A stretch of DNA of 64,000 nt, taken from the NCBI GenBank assembly GCA_963771505.1, contig CAVYTO010000002.1, positions 248,001 through 312,000 of the forward strand, given 5' to 3'. The notes beneath the pieces are model-generated. The model had not been told where the DNA came from. It did no database searches and saw nothing but the letters and a program-made list of their open reading frames with translations. This document shows positions 42,817 to 51,170 of the stretch, one piece after another; positions within the stretch are counted from its first letter, which is position 1; the number at the start of each line of letters is the position of its first letter. A program made the position numbers and the translations under genes. This DNA comes from JAJPHW01 sp963771505. GTDB taxonomy: Bacteria; Acidobacteriota; Terriglobia; Terriglobales; Acidobacteriaceae.

Positions 42817-44196
42817 ATGAATAATCCATTGATCGAATATTTTCGCTGTCCCGAGCGCTATGCCGGCGTGTCCTCGCGGGGACTTTCCGGCGACAGCGGA
42901 TTTTTCCGCCTCGGGCAGGACGCCCTTGGCTATGGGCAGCTGGCAGGAAGTCGGCCATCCGCCAATGCGTCGGGGGCAATGCCGGATGCGCTGGCCGGAC
43001 TGACGGCTGAAAATGCGACGCTCTTGTTGCCGTTTGATTTGCAACAGGCTGTCGACAATTTGCGGAACGAGCGCTACGCGCGTTCATTATTCGAACCAGA
43101 CGGCGGCCTGACGCCGCTACTCAAACGTTTGTACTATCGTTTCCGTCCATTGTTTCCTGTGGGCGTACGTAAATATTTCCAGCAACTCAACATGCGCGGA
43201 TGGGAAGACCGACCCTTTCCGAAGTGGCCGGTCGATACCAGCGTCGAGAACTTGTTTCGGGCTCTCATGCTGGAAATGCTGCGAGCGCAAAAGGTCGATC
43301 GCATCCCTTTTATCTGGTTCTGGCCGGAGGGGGCTACGGGCTGCGCGATCATGACGCACGATGTGGAGACCAAACTCGGCCGCGACTTCTGCCAGACGTT
43401 GATGAATATCAACGACAACTTCGGGGTGAAATCGTCTTTCCAGATCGTGCCTGAAAGCCGCTATGAAGTGACCGAAGAGTTTCTCCAGTCCATTCGGCAG
43501 CGCGGGTTTGAAGTCAATATTCAAGATCTGAATCACGATGGCCGCTTGTATTGGGAGGAATCAAAGTTTCGCGAGCGGGCCGGGAAAATCAACCGCTACG
43601 GCCGCGAGTATGGCGCACAGGGATTTCGCGCGGCTGTACTCTATCGCCGGCAGGAGTGGTTTGACGCCCTGCAGTTTTCCTACGACATGTCGGTGCCAAA
43701 TGTGGCCCACCTGGATCCGCAACACGGTGGATGTTGCACGGTGATGCCTTACTTCATCGGCAATATGGTGGAGTTGCCGGTGACAGCGACTCAGGACTAC
43801 ATGATCTTCCACCTGCTGCACGATTACTCGACAGCGCTGTGGCGGCGACAGACCGAGATGATTCTCGCAAAACACGGCATGGCGAGTTTTATCGTGCATC
43901 CGGATTACATCGTCGGCGCGGACGAGCGCACGGTGTATGAAGAGTTGCTCGATTATCTGACCCGCCTGCGCGCAGAACAAAATGTGTGGATACCACTGCC
44001 GGGTGAAGTGAACGACTGGTGGCGTCAACGAGCGGCAATGACATTGGTAGAGGACAACGGCGAATGGCGCGTCGAAGGGCAGGGCAGCGATCGCGCTCGC
44101 ATTGCTTATGCCAGCGAAGTCGACGGTAAACTCCAGTTCGCCGTGGAATGCGAAGCGAGCGTCGGCGTGGGCCGCGCGCATTCGAAACGTGTTTGA
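42817..44196 (+). CDS. NodB-fold polysaccharide deacetylase-like protein
   Basis: 459 residues. The catalytic-type core starts at about 175 (GCAIMTHDVETKLG, with Asp182 as the probable catalytic base/metal residue), continues through VKSSFQIVPESRY and GFEVNIQDLNHDGRLY, and ends around FIVHPDYIVGADERTVYEELLDYL. The first 130 residues and the last 60 are specific to this subfamily. HDVE replaces the usual FDDG, and the H-x3-H pair is not obvious (the local sequence is DLNHDG), so metal binding may differ or activity be lost. Similar proteins occur next to FemAB and cupin genes in EPS loci. No signal peptide is visible. Confidence 0.75.
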   Translation: MNNPLIEYFRCPERYAGVSSRGLSGDSGFFRLGQDALGYGQLAGSRPSANASGAMPDALAGLTAENATLLLPFDLQQAVDNLRNERYARSLFEPDGGLTPLLKRLYYRFRPLFPVGVRKYFQQLNMRGWEDRPFPKWPVDTSVENLFRALMLEMLRAQKVDRIPFIWFWPEGATGCAIMTHDVETKLGRDFCQTLMNINDNFGVKSSFQIVPESRYEVTEEFLQSIRQRGFEVNIQDLNHDGRLYWEESKFRERAGKINRYGREYGAQGFRAAVLYRRQEWFDALQFSYDMSVPNVAHLDPQHGGCCTVMPYFIGNMVELPVTATQDYMIFHLLHDYSTALWRRQTEMILAKHGMASFIVHPDYIVGADERTVYEELLDYLTRLRAEQNVWIPLPGEVNDWWRQRAAMTLVEDNGEWRVEGQGSDRARIAYASEVDGKLQFAVECEASVGVGRAHSKRV

Positions 44197-44214
44197 CCGA
44201 AGCACCAGAACGAA

Positions 44215-45123
44215 ATGACTTTCACATCTTCAGCGTCGGCTCCAGCCGCCGGAAACACGATTTTTTCCTGCGATCGCGACGAGCTGCGCGCGAAATTTAA
44301 CCGCGTGTCGCTCGAGTTTTCGCACTATCTCTCCGGGCACCCGTTGTTTGAACTTCCGCGCCTGATCGAACTCTCGAAAAAGCTCGAAGCGAAGGGCAGC
44401 GTCTACCAGGACGCAGCCGACATCGGCGTGGGTCAGCGTTGGGACCAGACTCCCTCCGCCAAGACCTCAGTGGACGAAACCATCCGCCGCATTCAGGAAG
44501 ATAATGCGTGGATCATCCTTCGCAGCGCCGAGCAAGATCCGGAATATGACGCGCTTCTGAATCAGTGCATCGGCGAAATTCAGTCGCTACTGGGGCGCGA
44601 TTTGAAAAGCGAAATGATGGTGCAGGATGCGATCGTCTTCATCACGTCGCCGCGGCGCGTCACTGCTTACCACATCGATCGCGAATGCAATTTCATCCTG
44701 CAAATCCATGGGGAAAAAGAAATCAGCGTATTCGACAAGCACGACCGAGAAGTGCTGCCGGAGGAAGAAATCGAACGTTTCTGGATGGTGGACAATAACG
44801 CCGCGGTCTACAAGCCGGAGTTGCAGGAGCGGGCCGCCGTCTACAAGATGGTGCCGGGCAAGGCGATTCACGTACCGGTGAACTCTCCGCACTGGGTAAA
44901 GAACGGCGAAAATATTTCGGTAACGTTGAGCGCGAACTTCCAGTTTCGCGACGAATTCCCCGCGCATGTCTACCGCGCCAATTATCTGTTGCGCAAACTC
45001 GGCCGCACGCCGACGCCGCCGGGCCGATCGCGCACGCTCGACGCGTTGAAGACTGCGGCGATGAAAGTCTCCTACGAACCGGCGAAACAGGCGCGGCGTT
45101 GGATGCGCAAAGCCGGAGTCTAA
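44215..45123 (+). CDS. Cupin/JmjC-like Fe(II)/2-oxoglutarate oxygenase-type protein
   Basis: 302 residues. A double-stranded beta-helix core runs from about 145 to 245 with the metal facial triad pattern HID (His153, Asp155) in VTAYHIDRECNFILQIHGEK and the distal His226 in VPVNSPHWVKNG. The N-terminal 130 residues are helical, and the basic C-terminal tail (PAKQARRWMRKAG) may contact nucleic acid or membrane. It belongs to the Cupin_8/JmjC-like group, many of which hydroxylate amino-acid side chains. Lying directly after the deacetylase-like gene, it closes the long EPS block. A role in hydroxylating the NRPS product or a sugar is speculation. Confidence 0.75.
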   Translation: MTFTSSASAPAAGNTIFSCDRDELRAKFNRVSLEFSHYLSGHPLFELPRLIELSKKLEAKGSVYQDAADIGVGQRWDQTPSAKTSVDETIRRIQEDNAWIILRSAEQDPEYDALLNQCIGEIQSLLGRDLKSEMMVQDAIVFITSPRRVTAYHIDRECNFILQIHGEKEISVFDKHDREVLPEEEIERFWMVDNNAAVYKPELQERAAVYKMVPGKAIHVPVNSPHWVKNGENISVTLSANFQFRDEFPAHVYRANYLLRKLGRTPTPPGRSRTLDALKTAAMKVSYEPAKQARRWMRKAGV

Positions 45124-45217
45124 AGGCCGTTACGAAATTCCGACCTGGCTCGAATAAGGTCGATGATAAGTCGGCTGTTCCGGGCTACTTACATTGCCGT
45201 AGAGTTAAGACACGAAC

Positions 45218-45562
45218 ATGGCAAAGACTCATCATGCGATCAACTACATCGAATTTCCATGCACGCGACCGGCACGAATCCAGGCTTTTTATGGGCCTGT
45301 GTTTGGTTGGACTTTTCAGGAGTACGGCCCGGACTATCTTGCGTTCAAGGATGGAAACCTCGATGGAGGCTTCACCACGGAGGCCGCCATTTCGCACGCG
45401 GGGCCGCTGATAGTGTTGTATTCTGCGGACCTCGAGGGAACCCTCAAGGAAGTGAAAGCTCACGGCGGCTCCATCGAAAAAGAGATCTTTGCTTTCCCCG
45501 GTGGACGTCGGTTTCATTTCAAAGATCCGGACGGCAATCTTCTAGCCGTCTGGTCCGAATGA
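45218..45562 (+). CDS. VOC superfamily protein (glyoxalase/bleomycin-resistance fold)
   Basis: 114 residues with the paired beta-alpha-beta-beta-beta pattern: AINYIEFPCTRPARIQAFYGPVFGW, then GGRRFHFKDPDGNLLAVW, which carries the late Glu/Asp-rich metal region of the family. One metal-type residue per half is visible (His7 or Glu12 region, and the DPDGN loop). VOC proteins include glyoxalase I, dioxygenases and resistance proteins; this short type is usually annotated only by fold. It lies 94 nt after the EPS block and converges with the minus-strand methyltransferase. Its link to EPS is doubtful. Confidence 0.82.
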   Translation: MAKTHHAINYIEFPCTRPARIQAFYGPVFGWTFQEYGPDYLAFKDGNLDGGFTTEAAISHAGPLIVLYSADLEGTLKEVKAHGGSIEKEIFAFPGGRRFHFKDPDGNLLAVWSE

Positions 45563-45632
45563 AGCAATGAACGAGTCGATACGGATCGGTTCACCTGAGG
45601 AGCTTTATCAAGAGATACAGGCCAGATTGCGG

Positions 45633-46553
45633 CTAGCCAAGAGCTTCGCTTTGCTGAAGTTTTGTTCGTGTTTGCGAGCCGGCAGCGAGGCGGAAATAAA
45701 GGCCAGTGTGGTCGCCGAAACTGGCTTCGGGATGAAACGGGATCCGCCCTTGGCGGCCCGTCACCGGCCACTCGTCAACTAACTCGTAGCCAATCGCACG
45801 GATGGAATCCACGAACGCCTGCTTCTTGAAAATTCGCATGGGATGGTAGGCCACGCCGCCATTCTGCAGGGTGATGAAGTCTCCATCCGGATGCAGCGGC
45901 AGTTTATTGAGTAGTAGATGCTGCGGCGGCGAGGGTAATTTCCCCAACTCTTCGGCGAATGGCGGAGAGTCGACATACTGCAACGAACCGGCAGCCAGAA
46001 AAACATCGGTGCCGTTGGCATCTGAAATCCGAGTGGTGAAGCGAATTCGTTCTTCTCCGCGTTCCCGCGCGATGTCCGCTCCGAGCCGGACAATCTCTTC
46101 GAGATCGCACACAGTCCAATCGATTTCCGGCGGATAACTGAGATAGCGGGAGTACCCATAAAAGTGGGTTCCGCAGTGTCCGCCAAAGTCGAAAATGCGC
46201 ACTGGGCCGCGCATGAGCGAAGTCATCCAGAATAAGACTGGGTAATCGTAATCGAAAATTCTCTCGCGGCGGTCGGCATATTCGCGCGCGTAGGACTCGT
46301 TGTTAAATCCCAGAGGCTTGTCGGCAGGGGCGGACAAGCGCGCTGCTTCAAAGGATGGAAAAACTCCGCGAAACGCGCCGAAGCCGGTGGCGGCAAATCT
46401 TTTTTTGTGTATGGCCTGTAACACCGGACGTAATCCTGGCAAATTTTCCAGGCGGCCTTGTATCCCGTGGGCGTCATTTTTGTTAGCTTTGGTAATAATG
46501 TCCTCTCCTCGGAACTCGACCGCCTCCATGATAGTCGAAGCCGGAAACCCCAC
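45633..46553 (-). CDS. TIGR04325-type putative methyltransferase
   Basis: 306 residues from GTG 46553; ATG 46529 is eight codons later. FGAFRGVFPSFEAARLSAP and GFNNESYA, then VRIFDFGGHCGTHFYGYSRY (a GGxxGTHF variant of the SAM motif) and WTVCDLEEIVRLG, are hallmarks of the TIGR04325 (LIC12133) methyltransferase family, often found in O-antigen and capsule regions. The substrate is unknown, probably a sugar or lipid-linked intermediate. It is the only minus-strand gene in the polysaccharide region. It is divergent from the metallophosphoesterase with start codons almost touching, and its 3' end converges on the VOC gene. Confidence 0.82.
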   Translation of the reverse strand: MGFPASTIMEAVEFRGEDIITKANKNDAHGIQGRLENLPGLRPVLQAIHKKRFAATGFGAFRGVFPSFEAARLSAPADKPLGFNNESYAREYADRRERIFDYDYPVLFWMTSLMRGPVRIFDFGGHCGTHFYGYSRYLSYPPEIDWTVCDLEEIVRLGADIARERGEERIRFTTRISDANGTDVFLAAGSLQYVDSPPFAEELGKLPSPPQHLLLNKLPLHPDGDFITLQNGGVAYHPMRIFKKQAFVDSIRAIGYELVDEWPVTGRQGRIPFHPEASFGDHTGLYFRLAAGSQTRTKLQQSEALG

Positions 46554-46556
46554 CGA

Positions 46557-47423
46557 GTGTCATTGTTAACCCGGCGGAAGTTTCTGGGCGGCATCGCGGC
46601 GGCTGGCGCGTTGACGGTTGGCGTCGATGCCTGGATCATCGAACCCGATCATCCCGTCTTGAAGCGAGTTGAAATCCCACTTCGCCGGCTTCCGCCGGCG
46701 TTTGACGGTTTCACCATCGCGCAATTGAGCGATTTCCATTACGACGATCATTTCTCGGTCATTCCCATCAAGCGTGCGGTGGAGATGGTCAATGGGTTGA
46801 GCCCGGACCTGATCGTGCTGACCGGCGATTTTGTCACACAGCCCCTTTCCGAGCGCTTTGAGAATGGACGCAAATTCGCCGACGCCGCCGCGCCCTGTGC
46901 CGCGATTTTGGCCAAGCTGAAAGCGCCGACACAGTTGGTTGCGGTGCTTGGTAACCACGACTACGGTACAGATCCCAAGAGAGTCACTGAATGTCTTCAA
47001 GCCGAGGGCATTCGGGTTTTGGTTAATCAGTCCTTTCCGCTGGAACGGTCAGGGGCGCGTTTATGGATTGCTGGGGCGGATGACAATCCCGACGACGGCG
47101 ATCTGCGCACAACGCTAAAAAATGTCCCTCCGAACGAAGCCACAGTTCTGCTTGCGCACGAGCCCGACAATGCCGAATACACGATGCACTTTCCAGTGGA
47201 TTTGCAGCTTTCCGGACACTCACACGGGGGGCAGGTGCGGTTTCCGCTGATTGGTCCGTTATACCTGCCGGAACATGCGACGCGCTTTCCGTGGGGTTTA
47301 CGTAGGCTGGGCGCGCTGACACTTTACACCAATGTTGGCATTGGCACGATTCGCATTCCAATACGTTTGAATTGCCCGCCGGAAGTCACGTTTTTTACCC
47401 TGAGAGCAAACCCAGCCGCGTAG
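46557..47423 (+). CDS. Tat-exported metallophosphoesterase (YkuE/YaeI-like)
   Basis: 288 residues from GTG 46557; the open frame extends to 46458 but that segment overlaps the divergent gene. The N-terminus is a twin-arginine signal (LTRRKFLGGIAAAGALTVG). Calcineurin-type phosphoesterase motifs follow: LSDFHYDD (D-x-H), LTGDFV (GD), LGNHDYG (GNHD), LLAHEPD and LSGHSHGGQ (GHxH). Members of the YkuE/YaeI group dephosphorylate lipid-A-type or other phospholipid substrates at the membrane. Here it may act on undecaprenyl-linked intermediates, but that is context only. A 74-nt gap precedes rfbB. Confidence 0.88.
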   Translation: MSLLTRRKFLGGIAAAGALTVGVDAWIIEPDHPVLKRVEIPLRRLPPAFDGFTIAQLSDFHYDDHFSVIPIKRAVEMVNGLSPDLIVLTGDFVTQPLSERFENGRKFADAAAPCAAILAKLKAPTQLVAVLGNHDYGTDPKRVTECLQAEGIRVLVNQSFPLERSGARLWIAGADDNPDDGDLRTTLKNVPPNEATVLLAHEPDNAEYTMHFPVDLQLSGHSHGGQVRFPLIGPLYLPEHATRFPWGLRRLGALTLYTNVGIGTIRIPIRLNCPPEVTFFTLRANPAA

Positions 47424-47465
47424 GCTTGCCACGACATATTCATTTTCCCGCAGCGCATCGCGGTT

Positions 47466-47471
47466 TATACT
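47466..47471 (+). promoter_or_regulatory. Possible -10 box of the dTDP-sugar operon
   Basis: TATACT lies 26 nt before the rfbB TTG start within an AT-richer gap. The -35 position (TTTTCC near 47443) is poor, so this is a weak call. Confidence 0.25.
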
Positions 47472-47497
47472 CAGCAGAACAATCCCAGGGCTGACAA

Positions 47498-48571
47498 TTG
47501 TCTAAACCTCAACCCATTCTCGTGACTGGCGGCGCCGGATTTATCGGCTCGAACTTCATTCTGGAGTGGTGTGAGCGGGAGAGCAGTCCAGTTTTGAACC
47601 TCGACAACCTCACGTATGCGGGGAATCCGAACAACCTTGAGAGGGTGGCATCGAGCGATTGCTACAAATTCGTCCACGGAGATATTTGCGACCGCAAGCT
47701 GGTCGCTTGCCTGCTGCAAAACGAAAAACCGAAAGCGATCGTGCACTTCGCCGCAGAGAGCCATGTTGATCGCTCGATACATGGGCCCGACGATTTCGTT
47801 CGCACCAACGTTAACGGGACGTTTTGCATGCTGGAAGAGGCACGCGCTTACTGGTCGCAACTGGCAGCGGACGAACAATCGCAGTTCCGCTTCCTGCATG
47901 TTTCGACAGACGAAGTTTACGGATCGCTACAACCAGACGATCCAGCATTTTCGGAATCAACCGCGTACTCGCCCAACAGCCCGTATTCAGCCTCGAAAGC
48001 GGGTTCAGACCACCTGGTGCGCGCGTATCACCACACTTACGGGCTGCCCACGCTGACCACGAATTGCTCCAATAATTACGGCCCGTTTCAGTTTCCCGAA
48101 AAACTGATTCCGCTGGTCATCCTGAATGCCCGGCAGGGCAAGCCGATTCCGGTTTATGGCGATGGAAACAACGTTCGCGATTGGCTCTACGTCAGCGACC
48201 ACTGCGAGGCGGTAAGAACGGTGCTTGCCGGCGGGCGCACGGGCGAGACCTACAACATCGGTGGCGGGAACGAAAAACGCAACCTCGAAATCGTAAACCT
48301 GGTGTGCGCGATTCTGGACGAGATGAGTCCTCGAGATCCGGTGGTTCCACACAGCGGCTTGATCACGTTCGTCAAAGACCGTCCCGGGCACGACCGCCGT
48401 TATGCGATCGACGCGCGAAAAATCGAGCGCGAACTCGGTTGGCGCCCTCGGGAAACTTTCGAGAGCGGCATTCGTAAAACGATCGAATGGTATCTGGCTC
48501 ACGATGAATGGACGCAGGAAGTCACCAGCGGTGCCTACCGTCAATGGATGGCGACTCAATATTCGCAGTGA
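47498..48571 (+). CDS. rfbB: dTDP-glucose 4,6-dehydratase
   Basis: 357 residues, extended SDR. NAD-binding TGGAGFIGSNFI, then LNLDNLTYAGNPNNLE (the RmlB signature), HFAAESHVDRSIHGP, STDEVYGSL and the catalytic YSASKAGSD (Tyr-x3-Lys), followed by TNCSNNYGPFQFPEKLIP and DWLYVSDHC. It converts dTDP-glucose to dTDP-4-keto-6-deoxyglucose, the branch point for rhamnose and other 6-deoxy sugars. The start is TTG 47498 (SKPQPILVTGG). It heads a four-gene run with an epimerase, rfbA and rfbC; the reductase rfbD is not present here. Confidence 0.95.
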   Translation: MSKPQPILVTGGAGFIGSNFILEWCERESSPVLNLDNLTYAGNPNNLERVASSDCYKFVHGDICDRKLVACLLQNEKPKAIVHFAAESHVDRSIHGPDDFVRTNVNGTFCMLEEARAYWSQLAADEQSQFRFLHVSTDEVYGSLQPDDPAFSESTAYSPNSPYSASKAGSDHLVRAYHHTYGLPTLTTNCSNNYGPFQFPEKLIPLVILNARQGKPIPVYGDGNNVRDWLYVSDHCEAVRTVLAGGRTGETYNIGGGNEKRNLEIVNLVCAILDEMSPRDPVVPHSGLITFVKDRPGHDRRYAIDARKIERELGWRPRETFESGIRKTIEWYLAHDEWTQEVTSGAYRQWMATQYSQ

Positions 48572-48606
48572 CGCCGGGGTCGACGCTTAAAAATCAATAA
48601 CTCCTT

Positions 48607-49569
48607 ATGGCGAAATACTTAGTTACGGGAATTGCCGGATTTATCGGATCGTCGCTGGCCCGCACCATCTTGACACAGGGCGACGAAGTGCGCGGCATCG
48701 ATAACTTATCGACGGGGAATCGCGAGAACCTAGCGGAGATCGCGGACAATGTCGATTTCCGCGAAGCGGACGTGCTTGACCGCGACGCATTGCAAAATGC
48801 GTGCAACGGCGTCGATTACGTGCTGCACCAGGCGGCGATTCCATCGGTGCCGAAGTCGGTGGTCGATCCACTGGGCAGCAACGGAGCGAACCTTGACGCC
48901 ACAGTCAACGTTTTGGTGGCGGCGCGAGATGCAAAAGTGAAGCGGGTGGTGTTTGCCGCTTCGTCGTCCGCTTACGGAGACACGCCGACGCTGCCCAAAC
49001 GCGAAGAGATGAATCCCAGTCCCATTTCGCCGTACGCAGTGGCGAAACTGGCTAGCGAATATTATCTGACCTCTTTCTACCGTTGCTACGGCCTTGAAAC
49101 CGTTTCGCTGCGATACTTCAATATTTTTGGGCCGCGCCAGGACCCAACTTCTCCATATTCTGGCGTGCTTGCGAAGTTCATCACCCAAATGCTGGCGGGT
49201 GATCAGCCAACAATTCTTGGCGACGGCACCCAGAGCCGTGACTTCACTTACATCGACAACGCAGTGCAGGCGAATATGCTGGCTTGCAAAGCTCCCGCCG
49301 TAGAAGTCGCAGGCCGTGTTTTCAACGTGGCCACCGGGCGGCGTGTGGATCTGAATGAAACCTTCGCTATTCTGAAAACGCTCACTGGGTTTAAAGGCGA
49401 AGTAGCGTATGGTCCCGAACGGGCGGGCGACGTAAAACATTCACTGGCCGACATGACGCTGGCGAAGAAATATCTCGGATATCAGCCAACGGTAGATTTT
49501 GAAGAAGGCCTGCGACGAACGATTGCGTGGTACAAAACCAGAAGCCTTGCGGGCGTCGCAGTCTCCTAG
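48607..49569 (+). CDS. NAD-dependent nucleotide-sugar epimerase (WbpP/GalE-like)
   Basis: 320 residues, extended SDR. VTGIAGFIGSSLA binds NAD, followed by GIDNLSTGNRENL, LHQAAIPSVPKSVVDP and SSSAYGD, the catalytic YAVAKLASE (Tyr-x3-Lys), and LRYFNIFGPRQDP. The latter and the SVPKSV segment are most like UDP-GlcNAc/UDP-Glc 4-epimerases of the WbpP type; a UDP-glucuronate epimerase is also possible. It lies between rfbB and rfbA, 35 nt after the former, so it is probably co-expressed with the deoxysugar genes but supplies a different precursor. Confidence 0.85.
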   Translation: MAKYLVTGIAGFIGSSLARTILTQGDEVRGIDNLSTGNRENLAEIADNVDFREADVLDRDALQNACNGVDYVLHQAAIPSVPKSVVDPLGSNGANLDATVNVLVAARDAKVKRVVFAASSSAYGDTPTLPKREEMNPSPISPYAVAKLASEYYLTSFYRCYGLETVSLRYFNIFGPRQDPTSPYSGVLAKFITQMLAGDQPTILGDGTQSRDFTYIDNAVQANMLACKAPAVEVAGRVFNVATGRRVDLNETFAILKTLTGFKGEVAYGPERAGDVKHSLADMTLAKKYLGYQPTVDFEEGLRRTIAWYKTRSLAGVAVS

Positions 49570-49608
49570 TGCGCGAAACGAGTTCGCAGAAAGTCGGAAG
49601 CTACACAA

Positions 49609-50529
49609 TTGCAGAATCCAGTTCCTAAAAATCCGGCGGACCTCAATTCCGCTTGCAAAGGCATCATTCTTGCCGGCGGGTCGGGCACTCGGCTCTATCC
49701 CGTAACTCACGCGGTGTGCAAGAGCCTGCTGCCGATTTATGACAAGCCGATGATTTATTATCCGCTGTCCACGCTGATGCTGGCAGGGGTTCGCGACATT
49801 CTAATCATCTCTACACCAGCGGACTTGCCGCGTTTTGAGCAGCTTCTAGGGGATGGCTCGAGCATCGGCCTGCACTTGGAGTATGCGGCCCAGCCCAGGC
49901 CGGAAGGCATCGCTCAGGCGTTTCTGGTGGGCGAGCGCTTCATCGGTAATTCATCATGCGCTCTGGTGCTTGGCGACAACATCTTTTATGGGCATGATTT
50001 CGCGAAGTGCGTGGCCGACGCGGGAAAGCGAAACGGCGGCGCTCGCGTCTTTGCATATCCGGTGCATGATCCCGAACGCTACGGAGTGGTCGAGTTCGAT
50101 GCCGAGGGCAAAGCTCTGAGTTTGGAAGAGAAACCCAAATCTCCGAAATCCCGTTATGCCGTCACCGGCTTATATTTCTACGATAATCAAGTGGTGGAAA
50201 TTGCCAGGAATTTGAAACCCTCTGCTCGCGGAGAACTCGAAATCACGGACGTGAATAAGGAATACATGAAGCGCGGGCAGCTTGACGTCTCGGTGATGGG
50301 TCGCGGTATGGCCTGGCTGGACACGGGAACGCACGAGGCCATGCTCGAAGCGTCGCTTTTCATCCAGACGATCGAAACTCGCCAGGGGCTGATGGTGGCT
50401 TGTCCTGAGGAAATAGCTTATCGTTACGGATACATCACCGCGGCGCAGGTTGCGGCAATCGCTGAGCCTATGAAAAAGAACAGGTACGGCGCGTATCTGA
50501 CGCAGATGCTCAACGAAAGGGTGTTCTGA
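49609..50529 (+). CDS. rfbA: Glucose-1-phosphate thymidylyltransferase
   Basis: 306 residues. The nucleotidyltransferase signature GIILAGGSGTRLYPVTHAVCKSLLPIYDKPMIYYPLS is complete (split here as GIILAGGSGTRLYP and KSLLPIYDKPMIYYPLS), followed by LVLGDNIFYGHDF, EEKPKSPKSRYAVTGLYFYD and GMAWLDTGTH, all typical of RmlA. It makes dTDP-glucose from glucose-1-phosphate and dTTP. The start is TTG 49609; the stop overlaps the ATG of rfbC (TGATG), so the two are translationally coupled. Confidence 0.95.
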   Translation: MQNPVPKNPADLNSACKGIILAGGSGTRLYPVTHAVCKSLLPIYDKPMIYYPLSTLMLAGVRDILIISTPADLPRFEQLLGDGSSIGLHLEYAAQPRPEGIAQAFLVGERFIGNSSCALVLGDNIFYGHDFAKCVADAGKRNGGARVFAYPVHDPERYGVVEFDAEGKALSLEEKPKSPKSRYAVTGLYFYDNQVVEIARNLKPSARGELEITDVNKEYMKRGQLDVSVMGRGMAWLDTGTHEAMLEASLFIQTIETRQGLMVACPEEIAYRYGYITAAQVAAIAEPMKKNRYGAYLTQMLNERVF

Positions 50530-51125
50530 TGGGATCCGCCAATGTTTCTCCCGCTCAAGCAGGTGGCCTGAAGGTTACCAGGACGAGAGTTCCTGACGTT
50601 CTGCTGCTCGAGCCGAAAGTATTTGGAGATGCGCGCGGATTTTTTCTGGAAAGCTTCAACGAGCAGGCGATGGCAGCCGCAGGCATTCAGGACCGCTTCG
50701 TCCAGGACAACCACTCTTATTCCGGCCGCAACGTGCTGCGCGGGTTGCATTATCAAGTCCGCCACACCCAGGGGAAACTGATTCGAGTGGTCGTCGGCGA
50801 GATTCTCGATGTAGCTGTTGATTTACGGCGGAGCTCGCCGACGTTCGGCCAGTGGGAGAGCGCGGTGCTCTCAGGCGAAAACAAGCGCATGCTCTGGATC
50901 CCCAAAGGCTTTGCCCACGGCTTTCGCGTGCTGTCGGAGGGCGCGCATGTGCTTTATAAGGCCACCGATTTTTATCATCCGGAGCATGAGCGCACGCTCG
51001 CCTGGAACGACCCCAAGCTTCAGGTCAACTGGAACGGCAATATTGCAGCGGCTGGCGACAGTCCTCTCGTGTCTGCGAAAGATTCCACAGGTTCATTCTT
51101 CGCTTCCGCCGAAACGTTCGAGTAA
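50529..51125 (+). CDS. rfbC: dTDP-4-dehydrorhamnose 3,5-epimerase
   Basis: 198 residues. The RmlC cupin motifs are FGDARGFFLESFNEQAM, FVQDNHSYSGRNVLRGLHYQ (with the catalytic His), GKLIRVVVGEILDVAVDLR, WIPKGFAHGFRVLSE and YKATDFYHPEHE. It epimerises C3 and C5 of dTDP-4-keto-6-deoxyglucose. Its ATG overlaps the rfbA stop by one base. The roughly 30 C-terminal residues after VNWNG are slightly longer than usual and Ser-rich. Without rfbD nearby the end product could be dTDP-L-rhamnose (with a distant reductase) or another deoxysugar. Confidence 0.93.
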   Translation: MGSANVSPAQAGGLKVTRTRVPDVLLLEPKVFGDARGFFLESFNEQAMAAAGIQDRFVQDNHSYSGRNVLRGLHYQVRHTQGKLIRVVVGEILDVAVDLRRSSPTFGQWESAVLSGENKRMLWIPKGFAHGFRVLSEGAHVLYKATDFYHPEHERTLAWNDPKLQVNWNGNIAAAGDSPLVSAKDSTGSFFASAETFE

Positions 51126-51170
51126 GGAACGTAGCGGTCCCGCCCGCGGATCAGTTTCACTTCAATTAAT

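Noticed and set aside
45567..45782. Plus-strand 71-codon ORF after the VOC gene
   Set aside because: Mostly antisense to the 3' end of the TIGR04325-type methyltransferase; no motif or family resemblance. Its position 4 nt after the VOC stop is the only point in its favour.
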